A DNA stretch of 64,000 nucleotides from Paracoccaceae bacterium (lineage in GTDB: Bacteria; Pseudomonadota; Alphaproteobacteria; Rhodobacterales; Rhodobacteraceae), in NCBI GenBank assembly GCA_006226775.1, contig SBGD01000061.1, positions 18,875 to 82,874 on the forward strand. The letters are read 5' to 3'. The notes under the pieces were generated by a model. It ran no database searches, had not been told where the DNA came from, and worked only from the letters and a program-made list of their open reading frames with translations. The position numbers and the translations under genes were made by a program. Numbering within the stretch: the stretch's first letter is position 1; each line of letters opens with the position of its first letter. Positions 58,375 to 64,000 of the stretch are shown here, piece by piece.

Positions 58375-58543
58375 ACGCACTGCCCTCACCGTCTCTTTCC
58401 GGGACTATACGGAATTTTCCGGATTCGACCAGAGCACCGGCGTTAACCAGTTTTTCACTGTGACAAGCTGAGGTAGGGTCTGCCGGACTTAACCGTCGGA
58501 TTCGGCATCCGGCGCAATCAGAACGTGAAATACGGGGGGCATC

Positions 58544-59059
58544 ATGGCCGGGTCAGTCAACAAAGTCATTCTCATCGGGAACCTCGGGCGCGACCCCGAG
58601 GTGCGCACATTCCAGAACGGCGGCAAGGTCTGCAACCTGCGGATCGCCACTTCGGAAAGCTGGAAGGACCGCAACACCGGCGAGCGGCGCGAACGCACCG
58701 AGTGGCATTCGGTGGCCATCTTCTCGGAACCCCTGGCCCGCGTGGCCGAGCAATATTTGCGCAAGGGTTCAAAGGTTTACATCGAAGGCCAGCTCGAGAC
58801 CCGCAAGTGGCAGGACCAGTCCGGCCAGGACCGCTATTCCACCGAGGTGGTGCTGCGGCCCTATCGCAGCGAGCTGACCATGCTGGATGGCCGCGGCGAA
58901 GGCGGCGGCGGTGGCGGCGGACAGGGCGGTCCGGGCGGCTATGGCGGCGGTTACGACAACGATCCGCAGGACCCGGGCTATGGCGGCGGCAGCCAGGGCG
59001 GCGGTGGCGGCGGCGGAAAACCGCCGAGCCGGGACATGGACGACGAAATCCCGTTCTGA
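58544..59059 (+). CDS. ssb: Single-stranded DNA-binding protein
   Basis: 171 residues. OB-fold domain at residues 1-112 ([35 protein letters not shown]), then a Gly-rich flexible linker and the acidic tip DMDDEIPF that binds partner proteins. A standard bacterial SSB. Confidence 0.97.
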   Translation: MAGSVNKVILIGNLGRDPEVRTFQNGGKVCNLRIATSESWKDRNTGERRERTEWHSVAIFSEPLARVAEQYLRKGSKVYIEGQLETRKWQDQSGQDRYSTEVVLRPYRSELTMLDGRGEGGGGGGGQGGPGGYGGGYDNDPQDPGYGGGSQGGGGGGGKPPSRDMDDEIPF

Positions 59060-59103
59060 GCGCGGACCCTCCGGGCGCGATCGGTTCCGGCTTGCGCGGG
59101 GCC

Positions 59104-59143
59104 GATCTTTTGAAAGATCGGGAAAAATCCATTGATGGATTTT
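59104..59143. repeat. Double-palindrome repeat element, copy C (inverted)
   Basis: GATCTTTTGAAAGATC (59104-59119), short spacer, AAAATCCATTGATGGATTTT (59124-59143). Read on the minus strand the order matches copies A and B. It lies between convergent ssb and sufE. Confidence 0.75.
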
Positions 59144-59162
59144 CCCGCCCGCGCCTGGGCAT

Positions 59163-59573
59163 TCAAGCCGCCCGGACAGCCTCGTCGCGGATCCGTTCGA
59201 TCATCGAGCGCAGCCCGTTCGAGCGCTGCGACGACAGGTTGTCCTGCAGCCCCAGCCGCGCCAGTTCGCCGCCCGCGTCGATCCCCGGCACCTCGGCCAG
59301 CGGCACCCCGTCATAGAGCGCCTGCAACAGCGCGATCAGCCCGCGCACGATCATCGCGTCGCTGTCGCCGTCGAAGTGGAACCGGCCCGCCTCGGGGCGC
59401 ACATGCAGCCAGACCTGGCTGGCGCAGCCATGCACCTTGGTGGCCGGCACCTTCAGCGCCTCTTCCATCGGGGCCATGTCGCGGCCCTTCTCGATCACGT
59501 AGCGATAGCGGTCTTCCCAGTCCTCCATGAACTCGAAATCCTCGACGATCTCTTCAAATGCGGCGCTGGCCAT
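59163..59573 (-). CDS. sufE: SufE-family cysteine desulfurase sulfur acceptor
   Basis: 136 residues. The active Cys lies in VHGCASQVWLHV; FEEIVEDFEFMEDWEDRYRYVIEKG and SQRSNGLRSMIERIRDEA are family-typical. It takes persulfide sulfur from SufS for Fe-S cluster assembly. No suf operon is adjacent. GGAGGAG precedes the ATG at 59573. Confidence 0.94.
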   Translation of the reverse strand: MASAAFEEIVEDFEFMEDWEDRYRYVIEKGRDMAPMEEALKVPATKVHGCASQVWLHVRPEAGRFHFDGDSDAMIVRGLIALLQALYDGVPLAEVPGIDAGGELARLGLQDNLSSQRSNGLRSMIERIRDEAVRAA

Positions 59574-59694
59574 GACTCCTCCGATGCATCTTGTCCTCAC
59601 CTAGGCACCGCTGGCCCGAAGGTCCAGACGCAATCGCTTTTCAACCCCGCGGCAATGCGCTAACCCGGTCAGCGAGGGAAAACGGAGCGGGCCC

Positions 59695-60207
59695 ATGCGC
59701 AAAACGGTACTGGCATCACTTGTCCTGGCAATGGGCCTGTCGGGCTGTTCGGGCGTGCGCGACTCGGGGTTGAACCCGTTCAACTGGTTCGGCGGCAGCA
59801 CCAGCCGCAAGGTCGTGGCCGAGCCGCAGGAGACCGAGGTCAACCCGCTGATCCCCAAGCGCCGCAGCCTTCTCGAAAAGCGCCCCGATCCGCCCTATGC
59901 CGGAACGCTGGTGCAGGACGTGACCGAGGTTCACGCCCGCCGCACCCCCGGCGGCGCCGTGCTCGAGGTGACCGGCGTGCTGCGCTCGCTGGGCGGCCAT
60001 GACCTGCGCCTGGTCGAACAGGACGACAACGACCCCACCACCCTGACCTACGAGTTTCTCGCGGTGCAAAACCCGGCGGGCCAGGGCGTGGGCACGCCCC
60101 ATGTCCGCACCGTCACCGCCGCCCTGGCACTGACCGATCAGGAGTTGGACGGTGTGCGGGTCATCACGGTCATCAGCGAGACCAACCGGCGCACGGTGCG
60201 CCGGTAA
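59695..60207 (+). CDS. Putative lipoprotein, function unknown
   Basis: 170 residues. Signal peptide with lipobox LSGC (MRKTVLASLVLAMGLSGCSG), so probably lipid-anchored. A Pro-rich linker (NPLIPKRRSLLEKRPDPPY) precedes a beta-rich domain with no motif I can name (TPGGAVLEVTGVLRSLGGHDLRLV). The start has GGGAAAACGGAG upstream. Looks like a conserved Rhodobacteraceae envelope protein. Confidence 0.75.
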   Translation: MRKTVLASLVLAMGLSGCSGVRDSGLNPFNWFGGSTSRKVVAEPQETEVNPLIPKRRSLLEKRPDPPYAGTLVQDVTEVHARRTPGGAVLEVTGVLRSLGGHDLRLVEQDDNDPTTLTYEFLAVQNPAGQGVGTPHVRTVTAALALTDQELDGVRVITVISETNRRTVRR

Positions 60208-60246
60208 GCCCGGCGCCCGCGGTCGCCGGAGCCGGGCACGGCGGTC

Positions 60247-61404
60247 TCAGATCTCGACGATCTCGACCTCGGTGCCCTTGACGGTCAGCGCGATCTCGCC
60301 GTCGCAGAGCCGCAGCGCATCGCGGCCGAAGACCTCGTTGCGCCAGCCCTGCAGCGCCGGCACGTCGCGCAGCCCTGCCGCCAGCGCATCCAGATCCGCC
60401 GAGGGCGCCACCAGCCGCGAGGCGACGCCCGAGGCCTCGGTCTTGGCCTTCAGCAGCACGCGCAGAAGATCGGCCAGCGCCGGGTTCACCTGGATCTTCT
60501 CGCGCGAGCGGTCGATCCGGGGCATCTCGTCGGGCGGACAGGCCAGCCCGGTCTTGACCGCGGCAAGGATGCCCTCGGCGATCTCGCCGCGCCGCGCCTC
60601 GCGCAGCAGCAGCCGCGACCCGCCCAGGTCCGCCGGGGTCTGCGGCTTGGTCGAGGCCAGTTCGAGCAGCGCGTCATCCTTGTAGACCCGGTTGCGCGGC
60701 ACGTCCTTGTCCTGGGCATAGGTCTCGCGGAACCGCGCCAGTTCACGCACCACGGCCAGGAATTTCGGCGTCGTGGTCCGGGTCTTGAGCCGTTTCCAGG
60801 CCTCCTCGGGGCGCACCACATAGGTCTCGGGGGCCTCGAGGATCGCCATCTCCTCTTCCACCCAGCCCGAGCGCCCGCTCTTGTCCAGCTTCTTTGCGAG
60901 GAATTCGTAGATCTGGCGCAGGTGGGTCACATCGGCCAGCGCGTATTTCTGCTGCGCCGCGGTCAGCGGACGGCGCGACCAGTCGGTAAAGCGCGAGGTC
61001 TTGTCCAGCCCCTGGCGGGCGATCGAGCGCACCAGTTTCTCGTAACCCACCTGTTCGCCGAAGCCGCAGACCATGGCCGCGACCTGGGTGTCGAACAGCG
61101 GATGCGGGATCACCCCGGCATCGACGAAGAAGATCTCGAGATCCTGGCGCGCGGCGTGGAAGACCTTGACCACGTTGGTGTCGCGAAACAGCTCGTAAAG
61201 CGGCTCCAGCGACAGGTCGCCGGCCAGCGGATCGACCAGCACCGCGGTGCTGTCATCCTTGCCCGGCATGGCCAGTTGCACGAGGCAAAGCTTGGAGTAA
61301 TAGGTCCGCTCTCTCAGGAACTCGGTATCCACCGTCACATAGGGCTGCTGGCGCGCGGCGGTGCAGAACTCGGCCAGGGCCGCGGTGGTGGTAGTGGTAT
61401 GCAT
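60247..61404 (-). CDS. rnd: Ribonuclease D
   Basis: 385 residues. The DEDD exonuclease domain has Exo I VTVDTEFLRE, Exo II FHAARQDLEIF and Exo III YALADVTHLRQIYEFL. The C-terminal HRDC region contains FLAVVRELARFRETYAQDKDVPRNRVYKDDALLELA. It trims tRNA 3' ends. Start at the ATG at 61404; the upstream frame to 61437 is not conserved. Confidence 0.95.
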   Translation of the reverse strand: MHTTTTTAALAEFCTAARQQPYVTVDTEFLRERTYYSKLCLVQLAMPGKDDSTAVLVDPLAGDLSLEPLYELFRDTNVVKVFHAARQDLEIFFVDAGVIPHPLFDTQVAAMVCGFGEQVGYEKLVRSIARQGLDKTSRFTDWSRRPLTAAQQKYALADVTHLRQIYEFLAKKLDKSGRSGWVEEEMAILEAPETYVVRPEEAWKRLKTRTTTPKFLAVVRELARFRETYAQDKDVPRNRVYKDDALLELASTKPQTPADLGGSRLLLREARRGEIAEGILAAVKTGLACPPDEMPRIDRSREKIQVNPALADLLRVLLKAKTEASGVASRLVAPSADLDALAAGLRDVPALQGWRNEVFGRDALRLCDGEIALTVKGTEVEIVEI

Positions 61405-61485
61405 TGGCGCTCTTTTCTGTTCTCGTCGCGCTCCCAACGCCTTTCGTCTTAAGGGGTTTACCGGCGAAAGGAAAGGCGCGGGGGG

Positions 61486-62067
61486 TCAGCTGGTTTTCAT
61501 GTCCTCGGCAAATGCCCGCAAGACCGCGGGGTAGAGCCGGTGTTCCTCGGCCAGCACGCGGGCGGCCAGGGTTTCGGGCGTGTCACCGGCCCGCACCGCG
61601 ATGCGGGCCTGGCCCAGCACCGGGCCGTCGTCCAGTTCCGGGGTCACCAGGTGGACGCTGCAGCCATGTTCGGCGTCGCCGGCCTCCAGCGCGCGGGCAT
61701 GGGTGTGCAACCCCTTGTGGCGCGGCAAAAGCGAGGGATGGATGTTCAGCATCCGCCCCTGCCAGCGGTCGACGAATCCCGGGGTCAGCACCCGCATGAA
61801 GCCCGCAAGGCAGAGGATATCCGGCGCCGCCCGGTCCAGCGCCGCCTGCACCTGCGACTCGAACCCGGCGCGGTCGGTGCCGAAAGGCCGGTGATCGACC
61901 ACCGCCGTCGGGATGCCGCGCGCCTGGGCTTTCTTCACCCCGCCCGCGTCCGGGTTGTTCGACAGCACCAGGCAGGGACGCGCCGGGTGATCGCCGGTCA
62001 TGCTGTCGGCCAGCGTGACCATGTTGGACCCGCCGCCCGAGATCAGGATGGCGACCTTCAGGCTCAT
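61486..62067 (-). CDS. purN: Phosphoribosylglycinamide formyltransferase
   Basis: 193 residues. Transfers formyl from 10-formyl-THF in purine synthesis. N-terminal [12 protein letters not shown]; the active-site region is [46 protein letters not shown] with the catalytic Asn, His and Asp. Overlaps the purM end by 4 nt (ATGA). Confidence 0.97.
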   Translation of the reverse strand: MSLKVAILISGGGSNMVTLADSMTGDHPARPCLVLSNNPDAGGVKKAQARGIPTAVVDHRPFGTDRAGFESQVQAALDRAAPDILCLAGFMRVLTPGFVDRWQGRMLNIHPSLLPRHKGLHTHARALEAGDAEHGCSVHLVTPELDDGPVLGQARIAVRAGDTPETLAARVLAEEHRLYPAVLRAFAEDMKTS

Positions 62068-63116
62068 GCAAGCGACCCGGAATAGGTCACGCCCTCCCCC
62101 GCGGTCACCTGTCCCAGCCGCACCACGCCCTCGCCCGCCGCGGTCAATTGCGCGCTCAAGGTCTCGGCGCGGCTGGCATCGACCACCAGCACCATGCCGA
62201 TCCCGGCGTTGAAGGTCTTGAGCAGTTCCGCCTGCGCCAGCCCGCCCTCGGCCACCAGCCAGCGAAAGACCGGCGGCAACGTCCAGGCGGCAAGGTCGAT
62301 CTCGGCCCCCTGCCCTTCGTCCAGCACCCGCGGCAGGTTCTCGGTCAGCCCGCCGCCGGTGATATGGGCCAGCGCATGGACGCCGCCCGCCCGTATCGCC
62401 TCGAGCGCCTGGCGCACGTAAAGCCGCGTCGGCGTCAGCAGCGCCGCGCCCAGGCGGCCTTCCTGCCAGGGACAGGCGTCGTCCCAGCCCAGCCCCGACC
62501 GCTCGACGATCCGGCGCACCAGCGAATAGCCATTGGAATGCACCCCGTCGCTGGCCAGCCCCAGCAGCACGTCGCCCACCTCGACACCCCGGGGCAAGGC
62601 CTGGCCCCGCTCCATGGCGCCCACGGCAAAGCCCGCCAGGTCGAAATCGCCCGGCGGATACATCCCCGGCATCTCGGCGGTCTCGCCGCCGATCAGCGCA
62701 CAGCCCGAACGGACGCAGCCCTCGGCAATGCCTTCGATGATCCGCGCGGCGGTCTCGGTCTCGAGCTTGCCGGTGGCGAAGTAGTCGAGGAAAAACAGCG
62801 GCTCGGCGCCCTGGCAGACAAGGTCGTTGACGCACATCGCCACCAGGTCGATGCCGACGCCGTCGACCTCTCTGGTGTCGATGGCAATGCGCAGCTTGGT
62901 GCCGACGCCATCGGTGGCGCCCACGAGGATCGGATCGTCAAAGCCCGCGGCCTTGAGATCGAAGAGCGCCCCGAACCCGCCCAGCCCCGACATCACCCCG
63001 GGGCGCGCGGTCCGTTTGGCGGCGGGCTTGATCCGCTCGACCAGCGCATTGCCCGCATCGATATCGACGCCGGCCTCGGCATAGCTCAGCCCGTTCCTGC
63101 CCGTGTTGCCGCTCAT
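62064..63116 (-). CDS. purM: Phosphoribosylformylglycinamidine cyclo-ligase
   Basis: 350 residues. AIR synthetase of the purine pathway. It has [12 protein letters not shown], the ATP/substrate loop [37 protein letters not shown] and [14 protein letters not shown]. Operon with purN. Confidence 0.97.
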   Translation of the reverse strand: MSGNTGRNGLSYAEAGVDIDAGNALVERIKPAAKRTARPGVMSGLGGFGALFDLKAAGFDDPILVGATDGVGTKLRIAIDTREVDGVGIDLVAMCVNDLVCQGAEPLFFLDYFATGKLETETAARIIEGIAEGCVRSGCALIGGETAEMPGMYPPGDFDLAGFAVGAMERGQALPRGVEVGDVLLGLASDGVHSNGYSLVRRIVERSGLGWDDACPWQEGRLGAALLTPTRLYVRQALEAIRAGGVHALAHITGGGLTENLPRVLDEGQGAEIDLAAWTLPPVFRWLVAEGGLAQAELLKTFNAGIGMVLVVDASRAETLSAQLTAAGEGVVRLGQVTAGEGVTYSGSLA

Positions 63117-63225
63117 CTGTGGCTCCGTGATGTGGGTTTGCGCGTGGGGTTAGAACATCCCCGTCCGCCATGCAATCCGAAAGCCTTGACGCCCTGCGCG
63201 CGGCTGGCTACTTCCGGGACATGGC

Positions 63226-63302
63226 GGGCCTGTAGCTCAATTGGTTAGAGCAGAGCGCTCATAACGCTTTGGTTGCGGGTTCAAGTCCTGCCGGGCCTAC
63301 CA
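63226..63302 (+). tRNA. tRNA with CAU anticodon, probably tRNA-Ile2 (lysidine-modified)
   Basis: A 77-nt cloverleaf. Acceptor GGGCCTG pairs with CGGGCCT (two wobbles). D arm GCTC/GAGC, anticodon stem GAGCG/CGCTT, loop CTCATAA with anticodon CAT at 63260-63262, T arm GCGGG/CCTGC, and encoded CCA. The acceptor has C4-G69 and C5-G68, which TilS recognises, and the arm sequences resemble E. coli tRNA-Ile2 more than elongator tRNA-Met. The element downstream appears to use its 3' end for integration. Confidence 0.85.
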
Positions 63303-63321
63303 ACCGCTCTGACAGTCTCTA

Positions 63322-63618
63322 TCATTTCAGTGCCTTGCCTTTCTTTCTGACGAACCTTGCGGGGTGGTTCGTCAAGTCTTGTTCCCGATCTGCCCCACTC
63401 GGGAGACTTGCAATCGCGACGTCGGCCCTCGACGTCCGGACAAACGCCTCAATGTACTTCTGCGCCTGCTTGAGGTCCTTGTGACCGCTCACGGCCATGA
63501 CCTTGAACACCTCGTTCTCGATTTCTGCGATGCGTCGGCAGATCGCCTTGCGCAGCCCGTGAGACGTGCCGTTCGGCAGACCAGCCGCATCAGAGGTGGC
63601 CGCGAGATTTCGGACCAT
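63322..63618 (-). pseudogene. Truncated tyrosine recombinase (phage-type integrase), C-terminal remnant
   Basis: About 98 codons. The C-terminal catalytic motifs remain: SHGLRKAICRRIAE (Box II HxxR-like), MAVSGHKDLKQAQKYIEA (H/x then the nucleophile Tyr region). The N-terminal arm-binding and core domains and the first catalytic Arg are missing, lost at the junction with the IS-like sequence near 63620. It points toward the tRNA end, the usual layout of a tRNA-targeting integrase. Confidence 0.8.
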
Positions 63619-63625
63619 TTGCCAA

Positions 63626-64000
63626 GCTGTAGCGACTGACGAAGGAACACCCCCAGATGACGAAGCGGAAACGCTATTCAGGGGAGTTCAAGGCCAAGGT
63701 CGCTCTCGAATCCATCCGTGAAGACTTGACGAGGGCCGCTCTGGCCAAGAAGTACGGCGTCCATCCGGCAATGATCAGCGGATGGAGTGAGGCGGATAAG
63801 GAATTGATCCAGTGAACCAATTCCCCGACGAACACGGTGATCGAGAACATGGCATCGGCGTTTGGCGCTGCCGCCTCGGCCGAGCCGGCGATGTCCGGGA
63901 AGGATGTCGAGAAGCTGCAGGCCAAGATCGGCCAGCTTGTCCTCGGGGAGCATGTCGGCGTGGATCTCGCCCGTCTCAAAGCCGAGTTCGCGGCCGATGC
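63626..64000 (+). pseudogene. IS3-family insertion sequence, broken orfA (cut by window end)
   Basis: The left end probably starts near 63626 (TGTAGCGACTGA). OrfA begins at ATG 63657 with MTKRKRYSGEFKAKVALESI and an HTH (AALAKKYGVHPAMISGW), typical of IS3/IS407-type OrfA. An in-frame TGA at 63813-63815 truncates it at 52 codons. The same frame continues as ENMASAFGAAASAEPAMSGK then DVEKLQAKIGQLVLGEHVG, the leucine-zipper part of OrfA. So the gene is inactivated by a nonsense codon and altered nearby. OrfB would lie beyond the window. Confidence 0.8.

Noticed and set aside
63226..63302. Calling the CAU tRNA elongator tRNA-Met
   Set aside because: Not excluded, but C4-G69 and C5-G68 in the acceptor stem and the overall arm sequences fit tRNA-Ile2 better. 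It lacks initiator features.

Overview
The window looks like a chromosomal segment of an alphaproteobacterium of the Rhodobacteraceae (Roseobacter-type). Reasons: high G+C by eye, dense operons with 1-4 nt start/stop overlaps, frequent GTG/TTG starts, LpxI in the lipid A operon, an IalB-family protein, and a phoR-pstSCAB-phoU-phoB cluster. Nearly all genes are recognisable housekeeping or core metabolism. The accessory parts are an RTX gene cluster (45.4-54.3 kb) and a mobile-element edge after a tRNA (63.2-64 kb).

Layout. 0-12 kb: tail of an ABC importer ATPase, then an envelope operon frr-uppS-cdsA-dxr-rseP-(42-aa membrane peptide)-bamA-skp-fabZ-lpxA-lpxI-lpxB, linking ribosome recycling, isoprenoid/phospholipid precursors, outer-membrane assembly and lipid A. 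12-15 kb: an IalB-family secreted protein, a gene-poor stretch with hairpins and palindromes, and a HerA-like ATPase. 14.7-21 kb: a leftward branched-chain amino acid ABC transporter (livK, livG, livF, livH, livM) with a methyltransferase gene inserted between livF and livH. 21-30 kb: PQQ-type sugar dehydrogenase, a small secreted protein, a GlxA-type regulator, class II DAHP synthase, a PAS protein, yicC-gmk and a trans-sulfuration-type PLP enzyme. 29-36.6 kb: the phosphate regulon, with a clear three-repeat Pho box before pstS. 36.8-43 kb: glutaryl-CoA dehydrogenase, a FucU/RbsD mutarotase, a secreted ClpP-like protein, ilvD and a LuxR-type solo. 43-45.2 kb: a convincing unassigned structured RNA, then tsf and rpsB on the minus strand. 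45.4-54.3 kb: five RTX paralogues in tandem. 54.3-63.1 kb: pyrH, miaA, an AraC regulator, thpR, a lytic transglycosylase, ssb, sufE, a lipoprotein, rnd, purN and purM. 63.2-64 kb: a CAU tRNA (probably Ile2), a truncated integrase and a broken IS3-type orfA.

Most notable: (1) a chain of five hairpins ending in a strong terminator at about 43.09-43.32 kb, downstream of the LuxR solo and just after a 20-bp palindrome, a candidate quorum/ligand-controlled small RNA; (2) a copy of the 3' end of pyrH stranded between the last two RTX genes, a scar of tandem duplication; (3) a higher-order repeat of eight nonapeptides (72 residues) in the RTX proteins; (4) a dispersed double-palindrome element at three convergent gene ends; (5) separation of pyrH from frr by 54 kb, best explained by an inversion of about 45 kb. 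All functional statements rest on reading motifs by eye; no database search was possible.
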